This document shows positions 17,924 through 32,108 of a stretch of 64,000 nucleotides of DNA, piece by piece (positions within the stretch are counted from its first letter, which is position 1; every line of letters begins with the position of its first letter). The position numbers and the translations under genes are program-made. This DNA is from Enoplolaimus lenunculus. Lineage: Eukaryota; Nematoda; Enoplea; Enoplida; Thoracostomopsidae. Below the pieces are notes generated by a model. The model did not search any database, was not told where the DNA came from, and was given only the letters and a program-made list of their open reading frames with translations. Where the stretch lies: the NCBI GenBank assembly GCA_030248215.1, contig JASANG010002672.1, positions 29,134 through 93,133 of the forward strand, in the 5' to 3' direction.

Positions 17924-20900
17924 TCATATACAAACCGAATGAATTTCAGCTTCATAGCGTTGTTGAAGTCGACACGTGGTGCTATTTTTATGAAACAGCG
18001 GTGCCGACTGTTGTGAATATACACTGCCGCCGCATTCGCGGGACCGGCCTTTTAAAGGCGTCAGTTCTTCGTCACAGCCGTCCATTGTTACTTTAACCGT
18101 TGGTAATGGCTCACGACGCGCTGATGATTGCGGTGTGAATACACGTCTTCGATGGCTGGCTGGAGCACTTCGGGACACAAAATGGTGTTCACTTTGTGAA
18201 GGCCGTATGTTCGTTGAACGGCGCGGATGCAACGCTAATGTTAACTCTTCAGCGAAATGTGATATTCGGCCGGCACCGCCGTTTTGGGACTGATGCGGCA
18301 TGGTATTGTGTCGCGAGAGCCACTGATTGAGCCGTAGCGAAATGGCACCGTGTACCTAAAATTATGGCTCTTGTACACTGCGTTGCGGCAGGTTTACGAT
18401 TAGGTTTAGGCTTAGGATGCGAAAAACGGTTTTTCTATAAAGGTTAAACCTAGTCCTATGTCTAAGCATTAATTTTAAATGTGGAGGAAAGTGTACAGCA
18501 GAGGAATGTTTTTATATTGACCGTCATTTTGTGCGATGACACGACCTGGGGGGGGTCGAAGGTGTGCCACCCAGGTCCATGTTCCTTTCTATCAAGGATC
18601 AAAACCGAAATTTTGTATATGTCAAAAATTAAGTATTTAAATTGCGGTTGACTTCTGGCACGCATTAAAGTTTCGAACTCAACTTTATTTGGTCTTGGAG
18701 TCATTTATGCGCTACAATTAGGGATAATTGACATTTATGGACCCTAATTAGGGTTTACGGACTCTATCAGCTTACAGACTCTTATTAGGGATACGAACTT
18801 CTATCGATTGGGACTCAGAATAGGAACCCCTCTCATTACCCCCTCGTATTCAGGTCACTACTGTATACCCACCCTCAAGAATCGTTTTACTTCCGCAGCT
18901 GTATCTCTTGCATTTTGATTCTCAATCTTATTTTAAGCCTATCTCACATAGAAGTATACTATGAACAACTCTAGTGTTCTTTTCTTGTATCTTTTAGCCT
19001 GCGTTTGTCGAAAAATGGTTCGATTTTGAAGATTTTGTTCCATATTTGAGCTTCTCATGACCTCCCAACTTAATAGCGCAAATTGTATGCGCTAATTAAT
19101 TACACAATGCGCGATGCGCGGGGTTTAACAATTACTACGCGTATCTGCAGCAAAAGATCTATAGAAGACGCAAAAGCTCACGCGAACTCGAACGTAAAGT
19201 TTCTTCAGTTGAGTGGTGAAGTAAACGCCTCCCACACCCACGAAGCTGCGATTAGAATCCTGGTTTGAAGATGGAGTTAGAAGCTGTAGAAAATATACAC
19301 GTGAGAAAGGCATAACCCAATCAAGTTTCCTCGCAGGCCTAAATTATCAAAAAAAGCAGTTGTCTTACTTCCTCGTTGGTGAAACAAATAACGATCGCAA
19401 CCAAGAAGCCCTGAAAACGTCCAAATATATCATTTTCTTAAAAAGTTAACTTGAAAGCGAGCCCGCAGCCAATGGGGGGCCAGAGGATTCAACCCCTCTC
19501 GAAGCAATTTTGGCCTTCCTAGAAAATTTTCAACCTTGTTTGTAAGTCAACGAAAACGCTTGTATGCCTTCTCCTAAACAATTTTTAGCCCCCCCCCCTT
19601 AACAAGGTGAACACTGGCTACGGGCATGCTTGACAGTACTTGAAGCTACAACGTAAGCATGTAGTTTTACAACTAAGCCACCCCCCCCCCGTTTCTAACA
19701 TCTTTCTTGACTACGGGTTCTTGTATTGCAATTCCACATTGCACGTCCCCATAAAATAGTCAAAACGAATTAATAGCAGGGTGTAACCGGATATCCGTTT
19801 CCGTTAAAAGTCGGTATCCGGTTTCGTTCCTTTTATAGAAGTACCGGAAATTTTGTTATGGTCAAAAATTAGTTGTAAATCACGTATGAAAATTAGAAAT
19901 TCATCCAAAATCTTAAAAAATTTCGATGCATCCGCCATTTTTGTTTAAAATTTTAGGAAGCCCAGTGAATATTTGCATACCTCAATTGGGTTGGCAGAAA
20001 AATAAAACATCTTTGAAACTCTTATACTTCATTATCTGTTTTCCATTTCCGTTGTTTTGATCACTATCTGTTTCCGTTATTTTTAATATCCGTTTATACC
20101 CTGGTAACATAGGTTACTGATAATCTCATATTGACCACAACAATTAAAGTGAATGAGACAAGTTGAACATTTGCATTCATTCAGACTTGCAACAAATTAC
20201 ATAAGAAAGATGGGACCTTAGTCAGAGTGAGGGCAGAAGGGCGCAGCTCTGCATGGAAGAACTTTGATCCACTCTTGAAAATTTTCAACCTTGATTGCAA
20301 GTCATTGGAAACCTTTGTATGCCCCTACTGAAAAATGTTTTGCTCTTAATACAATGTATATACGTGAAATAATAGTGTACAGTGCAAAATCTCCACAAGA
20401 CGTGACAGCCCCCTCGAGTTCGAGCGTCAAGCTCCTAATAGCTGAGTGGTATTGGTAAACGCCTCCATCTTCCAAGGTTTGAACTTTAGCATATTGAAAT
20501 CTCAGTTGAAATAGAAACTATTCATATGAGAAAGGGTTAATAATACCTGAAGAGATGTAGCAATAGCGTAAATGCTTTGATATATGATAACAGTGAGCGT
20601 AAAATTGCCTTCTGGTCGATAAGCGGTCATAACGATATAATATACGCCAAGCAACGGGATCAGTATGATAAGCGCTTTCAAACTGCCTTTTCTGAAATAC
20701 ATACCCTTGATGTGTACAATTTTAGCAAATATTCAGCGGCTTTCCTACGGGGGACATTTGAGGGCTATGCGCCATCAAGTTCGTCTTGTACCCCCCCAAA
20801 TAGAATCGATCTAAAAGTAAACAATCTTGAATTGAAATTGTAGGGTCACCCGAAATTATCCGGTGCCCTCCAAACGCAATTTGTTGTTGATAGGGTACAC

Positions 20901-23900
20901 ATATTTGGTATCTAAAATTTATCCCACACTTACAGTTTAAGTAGCGAAGGTATTGAATTTGAAGCTGATAGAAATTAAATTACATGACTTGTTTATCCTA
21001 TAGTTTTTGACGAGCTGATATCAACGGTACCACTTTTGTGGCTGCATGACGAACGGTTCAAAAGTTATGGCCATCGAAGATTTGTTAAACACGCATAGAT
21101 TTGAAGAGGAAGTCTCGTATCATTCACATGTTTGTCGTATCATTCACATGTTTGTAAAGTATCATAAGGATTATTCGTTGCGTATAAAAATTTTTACGCG
21201 GCTGTATATGTTATAGTAAAAGTTTAAATTTAACGAGCCATAATTTTTCAACCAGGACCCATGCAGTCCTTAAAGGATACCGTTGAACTCAGAACGTCGA
21301 GATCTATAAAATAAGCTACTTTTCATCAAATTTTCAACAGCGTCCATATTCCATACTTCCGTATAGCTTTGCTACTTTTCATTACATTTCTAAGTTGTGT
21401 CCATATTTCGTACCTGTCCTCGTTTTAGGTTTAGGCTTAAACGGCTTACTTTCACCTAACCCTAAGTTATTGTCTAACCAGCCTAAAGCTTTAACCTTAA
21501 AAGTGGTCGGCAAAGTATATTCACACGAACTGGTTTCATTCAATAATGCACACATTAGATCCACTTTCCCATGACTGGGGGATTCTTTTAGAAATACTTG
21601 GTCCATACGGAGGGTCTCCTATGAAAAAGGGTGATAGCGAAACTGGCCTCTACCCTGCCTTTAATTCGCTTGGTATTACATAGAAAATCAAAAATGTACA
21701 CTGCAAAAAAACGGTGGGTCAAATTCACTCTCTCCGAAATCGGCTTTTCCTGACTACACAAACTGAGTTAAAATTTGACTCCGCGTGGGTCAAATTCGAC
21801 TCAATTTGACTCTGGCGGATTCGAATTTTGACTCAGTTTGTGTAGTCAGGAAAAGCCTATTTCGGAGCGAGTCAATTTGACTCACCATTTTGACGCAGTT
21901 TACAAGTCAGTCCCACAAATCAATTATCAACACTGGCGAATCCAATATGGTGATCAAAACCAACTTTTTGTGAATGAAACTTACATGAATTTAATTTCAT
22001 GAGCTGATTGCTGCAATTGTTGTTGAGCTCGAAGTTTCGAAAATACGACCCGTAGAATGTTTACCAAAAATATCACATTGCCCTAAAATAACCAAAATAT
22101 TCAAATTTGACTAGAATCTTACATAACAGACACGGCCAATGTTACTTTTTAGGGCCGTATCAGTAGATTAACCGTATTCCAAAGCCTAAGCGTTGCAAAA
22201 GCGTATTCTTAAGCCTAAGCGTTGCAAAAGCGTATTCTTAAGCCTAAGCGTTGCAAAAGCGTATTCTTAAGCCTAAGCGTTGCAAAAGCGTATTCTTAAG
22301 CCTAAGCGTTGCAAAAGCGTATTCTTAAGCCTAAGCGTTGCAAAAGCGTATTCTTAAGCCTAAGCGTTGCAAAAGCGTATTCTTAAGCCTAAGCCTAAGC
22401 GTTGCAGAACCTTATTCTTAAGCCTAAGCCTAAGCATAAGCAAAAAATGTCGTCTAGAATGTAAGCCTACTCTTTTACAGACCCATCAAATCCGGGTCGG
22501 TTCTAGAAGTAAACATAGGCCAGACACTAATAGACTGTTTAGTTTTTTTACACCGTTTCTATTTTAGTGTTGAATGTATAGTTTTTTTCAATATATTTAG
22601 TATCAAATGATAATATATGATTTTTAAGCCCCTCTTTACAATGCGTGCTGACCTACGGGCCAGATTCCGGGTCCATGCCACAACAAGGGGATACAGAAAG
22701 ATTTTCTGAGAGGAAAATTTACAGGATATGAAACAGATATGAATATTTATATATTCGTCAAATTACATGCGGTCTCAACCATATTACAGACGCCCGCGCC
22801 GCCTCCGGACATCCCCAACCCTCTGTTTGGAGCAATATGAACCGAGCGAGCCGTAGCTAATCCATAAACGGGGGGAACCTACGTAAGAACCCAAGAGATT
22901 ATAGCGGAAGAAACTTCGTTATAGCAATAACGCAAGACAAGAAGTTTATTTGGACAGAAAACACGAGAAAATATTACAAACGTTATAGCTGTCATAATCA
23001 TTGAATGTGTGCAATACACTTAAATAAAGGTAACATTAGAAATAGAACATGTCAAGCTGAATACAATTTTAATAATTGCTAAGCTAGTGACATTACCTGA
23101 TTTCCATTTTTCTTACGAAATTTTGGCCTGTATGCAAAATTTTCTGGCTGTAAAACATTAGGAGTGGACCATCTTGTGTCCCCCGGCCACTGCGCGACTG
23201 AAAACGAAGGGTATAATTTCGGGACGGCCATCCGGAGTCCCTTGGGCCCTGCGTGGCTGAATACGACGGATATGATTTGGATACCTTTGTTCAAGTTGCA
23301 TCACTGTACCGGGGGTAACGGGGGGGGGGGTTGGTGAATATTTCCATTCAGGCCCGTAGCCAGCTCACCTTGCTAGGATGACTCAAACTTTTTCAGCAGG
23401 GGCATCCAATGGTTTTCGTTGCCTTGCAAGCCAGGTCAAAAATTTTCCACGAGGCAAGATTTTTCTAGCGTTGTGGGCTGAGCCCCCCCTTTGACCCCGG
23501 CCCGCTCCCATTTGGCCCCAAAAAAAAATGACGTCACGCTGCAAGGGCCTATATTATAACCGGCTCCAAAGATTATTTCAAAGAATTTAACGAGGTTAAC
23601 TGCAATTTACAACCTTTACCGTTGCAGAGTTCAAAATGTTTCATTTTAAAGTTCGCAATTGTAAAATGAACAATTTTATCAGTTAAACAGAGTCAACGAC
23701 GACTTAATTAACAACACTGCGACGCCACTGCGTTCAATTGCAATATATTGCAATTTTAAGGGAACGATTAATAGTCTAATTATGTGTAGAATGAGTTGAT
23801 CAAAAATCAACGCCGGGGGTCTCGGGGGTGAAACCGCCCGCCGCCCACCTTTTGGGTTTTTTGTAAATAGAATTTTTAGATATTTTTTCAGTTTTGTAAC

Positions 23901-26900
23901 GGTAGGAACACCCGTATTTGGAAGTTTTATATAGCGCAATCAGCGGTTTAAAATTCCTGACTACGCCCCTGAGACTGGCACAAGTTTTCATCGTAGGTTT
24001 TCAAATATTGGTTAGCTCATGTTCGTAAGCCTGAGCGTAAGCAGGAGCGTTCCGTTTTCATGCGAGACTGTAATAGAGTAAGCTTACGCTTTAGATTAAT
24101 GGTTTGGGTAAGAAGAATGTTGGACTTATCTTTGCGCTAAGGTATCGGCTACGGAATATGCTTACGCTACTGTTTCGCCCCTAAAAGTAACATTGGAACA
24201 GCACAGTATTCTAATATATGTTCAGGTTTACAAGCTTATGCATTTTTTGCTCATATGCAGTGCCCGTAGCCAGCTAATTATACTAGCCGCTAAATTTTCC
24301 AACAGGGGGGCATGCAAGGATTTCAACTTACAAGCGAGATTGAACATTTTTTCAGGGGGGATGAATCTCTGCTCCGCCCACCCCCTCGAACTACGGGCTC
24401 GGCTTTATGCCTTTAAGAATACGAACTTTAATTTGTATGTTATTTGAAACGGGAGTAATTGAAGTCTGTGGAACATAAACAACCTATGCTTAGAGTTGAT
24501 GATGAGGTTAGACATTATTTTGCACCCTTCTCCAGGGCCGGCGTCACGAAATTCGGGTCTTCCCCAAAAAGGTCCGAGGGAACCCCTCGCTGAATCGTTT
24601 CACAGCTCTAAAACGTTGTGATCCACGAAAAAATCTTCAGTTTGTCAAAATGTCGACACCCCCCCCAAGGCTCGGGTCTTCACAATTCAGGGGTTTGGGG
24701 AGCGCTCTTCCTTCGTGGTCCACAAACACAATTTCAGTTCGCCAAGATGGGACCCCAAAGGGTCAGGGTTCCAACCAATTGGGTGGTTTGGAGGATGCTT
24801 CAGTCGGCGCCCTTCACTGATGTTTAACTCTGTAAACGACAAACCCGTACTCGGCTATGAGATCAGGGGATACTTACCACTTGAAAGAATGCAGTGAACG
24901 ACATAACGATCCATCGATATTGAGGTACATGAACTGTCCAACAACTAAAACACACAAAAACGGCGTATTTAATCAATAGAAATATTACCCATCACAGCCG
25001 GACCAAGTAGGACACCTCGGCCTAAAATCCCGCAACAATAATCAAAACTAAGATTTTGTATTAATCCCTTCTCACATTGAGTTGTCTGTAGGCAACTCAG
25101 CGCAGTGTATATACGTTTATAGTATATATCGCATTGTGTTTAACAATTGCAACACGTATACATAGTACTAAATCACCACAAGATGTGAGAGCCCCATCGG
25201 GCTCGAGCGTCAAGCTCCTATAGCTGAGTGGTGAGAAGGAATATGTTGGCCTATGTAAAGATTAGAGCGGAACGTTTTCTGCTGGACCGCAACAGAGTAA
25301 CCTTAAGCTTTAGACTACATTTGCTTAGGCTTAGGTATAAGGTCATTCTTACGTTTAGGGTTTAGCTTAGGCTTATGCTTAGGAATATACCTATACTCCT
25401 GTTACGCGCTCCCTGTTCTATGCATTGGCCAATACACCCAGCTTACTGTTACGCTTCTAAATTAAAATAATATTCGTCCAGAATCCACGAAAATATTCAG
25501 TGCGGAAATCAGTTTCTATTAAAGGGTTCAATCGGTTTATGGGAATAGCGGATCCAGAAATCATTGCGGGAGGCGAAGTCCGTGTGCCACACCCATCACA
25601 CAATTTTTTGTGATAAAATGGTAAGATCCCTACCTCACAATATTTCCTCCTCAAAACATCGTCACATAAGTATATAGCATATTACTCATATCTTTTGCCA
25701 GCCCGCCCTGCCCGTCAGAAATTTCTGGATCCGCCGCTGCAATGGAGATGTTAGACATCATCATCCCAACTCACTGTTCAAGTTGATTTCGCAATATAAC
25801 ACATGACGTCCGCAAAATAACGTACACTGTCACTGGAACAACTGGAAGTCCTAAAACATATTCGATAAAAGGCTATAATTTTCATTTTTGTCCTACAATG
25901 GAATTATCGCCTAACTTTCACGTTACCCCAAAGTCAGGGTGCAACCGGAATTATAAAATACCGGAACCGTAGCCGGAAAACAAAAAATGCTTGTTGCCGG
26001 AAAATTTATTGTTAACGCTGCTTTATAATGCCAAAACCCTGAAACATATGCAGTAGCTGAAAACGTGCGATAATTTATGGAGTATGGCACAAATTGCAAA
26101 ATTATTTCAATACTACGCTTGGACAATTTCAGAAAAATAAGTTAGAATAATATGCCAATTTTTTTAAATGTTAGAAAGAGAACAGCTTTCAATGCCGATA
26201 ATACTTGGAAATTCCGGCGAAAAAATACTGGATATATTACCGGCACGGGATAGTGAAAAATAACACGAAATTTCTCTATCGGATCCGGAATTGCGGTTGC
26301 ACCCTGGCCCAAGTATTGGCCCACGTGTATTTTAAGTGGGTCTATAAAAGGCTATGTATAGATTCTAGGTAACATTTCTTGCTTAGGCTTTGTAACACAT
26401 TTTTTCAACACTTAGACTTTGGCTTAGACTTAGGAATACACTTAATCTACTGTTACACTCCTAAAAGTAACATTGGCCCAAGTATTTACGGGTAAACGCA
26501 GGCTGGTTAGCAAATTTATGACATGGATGCACACGCAGGTCAAGATTTTAATACGCAAATATAAATTTGTTTATCTTTCGAATTAAACGTAAACAAATTG
26601 AAATTGAAACTAAGCCATGGCTCGGTTGACTTGAATTAAATTGAAACTAATTAAACGAAAGCCACATTCAAGGGCGTCACCAGAAAATTATATTTGGGTG
26701 GGCACAGAATATTTTCGGGAGACCCTACAATTACAATTCGAGATTATTTACTTTTACACCGAGTCTATTTAGAGCGACACCGTGACATAATTTGGACGCG
26801 AGCGGCCCCCCATGCCCCTGTCGATATGCACTTGGCAGGGTACAACCGGAGGTTAAAAATATCGGAGTTGGATCTGAAGCCGGAGCCGGAGGTCAACGAA

Positions 26901-29900
26901 ACTTGCCGGAGCCGGAGGTGCGGCGAAATTAGGTAGTAAAAATGATGGTTAATTTGTTAATTCTAGCCGATATCTGCAATATGTTGTTAAGTTATTTAAT
27001 TGTACGCTAATTGTGTGCATTTTGCAAAATTATGCAAAATTTCACCACCAAAATTGCCGGAACCTCCTGGAAAAAAACCTAAAGGAGCCGGAAGCAGACC
27101 TCTGGTTGTACCCTGGCACTTGGTCATATTTTATGTTGTTGTTTTCGACCGATATATTAAAAAATAGAAAAAATTTACTTCAATACTGCTAAAATTAAGA
27201 GCGGTTGGCAAAACTCTATAGTCATTTTGTTTAAACGGCTTTATTCTACATACTACAACTGGAACATTCATCAGATCTTTCACAATGTTAACTTTTTCTA
27301 CCCCTACTCCTCCGTAGAAGAAATTGGGTCCCACCCTAGAAAATTTTGGCCAATGTAAAGAACAGGGGCGGAACAGTATTATAAGCATACTCCTAAAAGC
27401 CTTAGCCTAAACTTAAGCCAAGCTAAAAAGTTAGTCTAAAGCTTAACCTTATTCTATTCTAGCGCCGCAGAAAAAGGTCCGCCCGTGATCTAGATATGGG
27501 CCAAAATTTTCAACCTTGCTTGTAAGTCATCGAAAACCTTAGTATGACCTTCCTGAAAAATGTTTTGGCCTCCGCTATCAACGTTTAGCCGTCGACGAGC
27601 CTGAGAGTACAGGTTAAAACTTACCCCATCCAATTAAATACAACACTGGCAGCAGTTTCGTCTCCTTCGCATGAATTGACGATATCAGCGCAGTATGAAG
27701 ATACAGCCCTTCGCAAAACATCCACGCATAATTGCAAAGAATAAAATATATATTCAATACGGTTAGAATACGGCACCAGAGCTAAAACAACAACAACAAC
27801 AATAACAAACCATTGCGAATTAAACTAAGCCTTATTCAGACGTGCAAGTTTTTGGTGCGAGAATTCGCAGCTGCAATTTGCACTTAAAAGTTTTGTCGAA
27901 AATCCCGTTCGAAAAACGTGCAGCTGCAAATAATTCATTAAAAATCAAAGCTAGAAATTTAGTTCACATGTGTGAATAACCAAGCAATTTCAATCAATTT
28001 ATTGCACCCGCTTTCTCATTTGGCTGATGAAAAAATGCAAGTTCTGCGTGCAATGTGTAGCTGCAAGTTCTCGCAGCAAAAACTTGCCCGTGTGAATAGG
28101 GTTTTGCACAAATCTACATAACCAGGGGGCCTCGAGTCCTTGTAGAAAAAACGTTTCCGGGCCTCCACTTTACAAATGTTGGACAATGTATAGAACTGGG
28201 CCGTAAGAGTAGTATAAGCATATTCATAAGCATAAGCCTAAGCTAAAGACTTAGCCTAAGTGTAAGAATGAGCTTATGTCTAAGCCAAAGCAAAAAAATA
28301 GTCTGAAGCGTTAAGCTTACTCTATTGCAGTCCCGCGCAAAAGTGTGCCGACCCTGAGTTTTCAATGGCCGAAATATTTCAACCTTGTTTGTATTAAGGC
28401 ATCTGACACCATTACAAATCATTCGTGGAACATTTTGACTCAGTAAGTGTTGCGCTATACTTTTGTAGACGTCCACAAGGGGCCGACACCCTAGTATTTC
28501 TTGGGGCACCGTCACCCTAGTTTGCTTGGGCACTGCTCGTGAGTGAAATGAGCACGACTCGAGATGCAATTTTATTAAATTGTAAAGATAGGGACCTTGT
28601 CATTACTTCGTAAAAAAGACCAAAAAATTTTCCATTCTATCGTATGACGAAATTTGTGGCTACTTCAAAAATGGGTGACGATAGCACTCCACCCCTCGGC
28701 CGCCAAAGTTGCGCTACGCCAATGCCTGTTGTAAGTTCACTGCCGTATACAGGGATTCGTACCGGATTTCTCATGAGCACTCGTGAATCAGCACCAACTT
28801 GAAGCTGAATAAGTGACGCAATATTGGTCAAAATGAACGATATGAACAGATGTTTGTGTACTTTAATGCGTGGACTGTCCAAATTTCTGAAACACAACAG
28901 TCAGCTAATAAAAACAATCATTTGGCGTATTTGATTGTTATGGGAATACGCCTAGACCTAAGATTAAACCTAAGCGTAAGTTTCACATGAAATGCCAGTT
29001 TTACATGGAATGTGCTGCTAATGTTACTTTATGCGGCGTAGATTAAGCGTATTCTTAAGCCTAAGCCTAAGCGTTGCAAAAATGTGTTCCTAAAGCCTAA
29101 GCCGGGGCGTTAAGCGTATTGTTAAACATAAGTCTAAGCGTTGCAAAAATGTGTTCCTAAGCCTAAGCCTAATCCTAAGCTAAAAATGTAATCTCGAATC
29201 GAATCCTTTAATGGACCCACCAGAAGCCGGGACGCCCCGTAACATAGGCCGAATGGGCTGTACGAATAAGTGCAAAAAATTTCAATTACTATCTATTAAA
29301 TTAATTTGTTATTTTGTCAATTACCAGCGCTCTCGATAAATAAGTAATTCGGATTGTCATTAATAATGAAACTTGATGCAATTGGTGCAAAAAAACGTCC
29401 AACTGTGTGCAATATTGCGTACCTGAACGCGACATAAATGATCAATCCTAACAAAAGTGCAACGATCGAAGTACAGTAACCTGACATGTAGACTTTTTGA
29501 ATTGCAGATTGAAACTAAAATTAGTATACAGCGCAACAAAAGTAATATATCTCAATGACCACCCAGGCCATGGTCCGCCACAGCAAATCTATAGAACAAG
29601 GACCGTATCAGTAGTATAAGCATATTTGTAAGCCTAAGTCTAAACGCAAGAATGAGCTTATGCTTAAGCCTAAACGCAAGAATGAGCTTAAAAAATAGTC
29701 TAAAGCTTAAGCTTACCCTATAGTAGTTCCACAGAAAAAGCGTTCGATCCTGATTGCGGGGTATTCTCTCTCTGATAGATGGGTTTCTGCCTATGCTTCG
29801 TGTATAAACACGCTGGCTCATGTATAGAACAGGTGTGGAACAGTAGTATCAGCATATTCCTAAGCCTAAAGCCTAAGCCTAAGCTTAAGCAAAAAATTCA

Positions 29901-32052
29901 TAGTCTAAAGCTTAAACTGACACTATTATAGCTCCCTCGGAAAATGATTCGGCACTGTTCTATACATGGGCCAACGCGCTGAGCACGAGCCTTTGGCGGG
30001 TTTACTGTCATATGTAATGTTTTTCATGATGAATACAGTAAAATTACAACCTTCTTCTTAATTTAACCCTTTCTCACATGAATATTTTCTATTTCCCCTG
30101 AGGCCTACTTTTATGCTAGGATTCGAACTCCAGTGACTGGAGTGGGAGGCGTATACCATCCCCACTCAGCTATAGGAGCTTGACGCTCGAGCCCGAGGGG
30201 GCTCCCACGCCGAAGTGTTCACACTCTGCCATTATATATTCTTGGTATGAGTACCTTAATCCATTCGAAATCAATGCAACTGCTATAGTTACTCCATTCC
30301 ATGCCTATATAGTTTCGCCACCACGTGCCGTTGCGGGTACAATATTTTGACGCACGATCTAGAAAAATGTTTTATTTTCGATATCAGAATAGCAGGCATA
30401 TACATTGAATATCTTTTAGAATATGTTTTGGTGATAAAATGATGAAGTGCCTACCGTACAGTTTTTTCCGTAAGAAAATTTTTTGGTGATAAAATGATGA
30501 GGTGCCTACCTTACAAATTTTTTCCGTAAGAAAATTTTTTGGTGATAAAATGATGAGGTGCCTACCTTACAAATTTTTTCCGTAAGAAAATTTTTTGGTG
30601 ATAAAATGATGAGGTGCCTACCTTACAAATTTTTTCCGTAAGAAAATTTTTTGGTGATCAATTTTTTCCGTAAGAAAATTTTTTGGTGATAAAATGATGA
30701 GGTGCCTACCTTACAAATTTTTTCCGTAAGAAAATTTTTTGGTGATAAAATGATGAGGTGCCTACCTTACAAATTTTTTCCGTAAGAAAATTTTTTGGTG
30801 ATCAATTTTTTCCGTAAGAAAATTTTTTGGTGATAAAATGATGAGGTGCCTACCTTACAAATTTTTTCCGTAAGAAAATTTTTTGGTGATAAAATGATGA
30901 GGTGCCTACCTTACAAATTTTTTCCGTAAGAAAATTTTTTGGTGATCAATTTTTTCCGTAAGAAAATTTTTTGGTGATAAAATGATAAGGTGTCTACCTT
31001 ACAATTTTTCCTGCAAGCAGCAGATAATGCGTCACTACCTGAAGTAATTGTGGATTCTAGGTCGTTTAGATTTGCTCCATTTTTTTATTGCTTTTGGACC
31101 AATGATAATTCTGCATCGCGGTGTAAACGGATAGTAAAAATAACGATTAACGAATATTCGTCAACATTTTGTGCACAAGACCATAAGACTATTTAAATTG
31201 TTGCGGTTTACACAAGCATTAACCTGTACTCTCCACTCGTCTAAACATCTCGTTCGACCAACAGTTAAATTTGACATGAATCAATTTTTTTTGAAACGGG
31301 GTAGGGTATGCCTGCGCTCTTGAAATTTCCGAAGCGAAAACCACTTTTATACAGGTTTTTTGAATAACCTGCGGGATTACACAAGTCCAACTAATTTCGC
31401 TCGACTATAACACAACGTCCCGGTTTGTGGTACGTCTGTAAAAGAAACGGCTTACATTCTAGACTACATTTTTTTGCTTAGGCTTAGGCTTAGGAATGAG
31501 CTTTTGCAACGGTTTAGGCTTTGGCTGAAACTTAGGCTTAGGAATAAGCTGTTGCAACGCTTAGGCTTTCGCTCAGGCTTAGGCTGAGGAATACGCTTTT
31601 TGCAACGCTTTAGGCGTTGACTTATACTTAAGAATACGCTTAATCTACTGCTACGGCCCTAACAGCAGTATTGGCCAAACTTTGTGTAGTTCTTCCACAA
31701 ACACCACACAAAGTAAACTTATTACTGTTGGCCGAACGAGATGTTCGGTCGACTCAGAGTAACCCTTGCTTCAAACTGCAGACAATTTGAATTCATAAGT
31801 CATCTACGTATTTGCCATTATGCGAATTTCTAGTCTAAGGGACGTAAAAAAACTTACGATCTGGATTGAATCCTGGGATTTTAGGGCATTGCTGTTGAAC
31901 AATTGTGTTTGGTGGTGTCGGCGTCCAACAAAGCAGACCGTCCCACGATCCGAAGCACCATCCTGTAAACATTGAATTTATTAATCGCAATTCACTGAAA
32001 ATTTTGCAAACGATTGCAGCTGTCCACCACTCCATTCTTATATATATAATAT

Positions 32053-32108
<56 letters not shown>

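Noticed and set aside
22192-22394. CRISPR-like array
   Set aside because: Units are contiguous, without unique spacers, and lie inside a MITE in an animal genome.
27131-27388. Minus-strand frame as a receptor exon
   Set aside because: Part of it is MITE sequence, and it does not match any class B segment or required phase; the true exon is 27625-27781.
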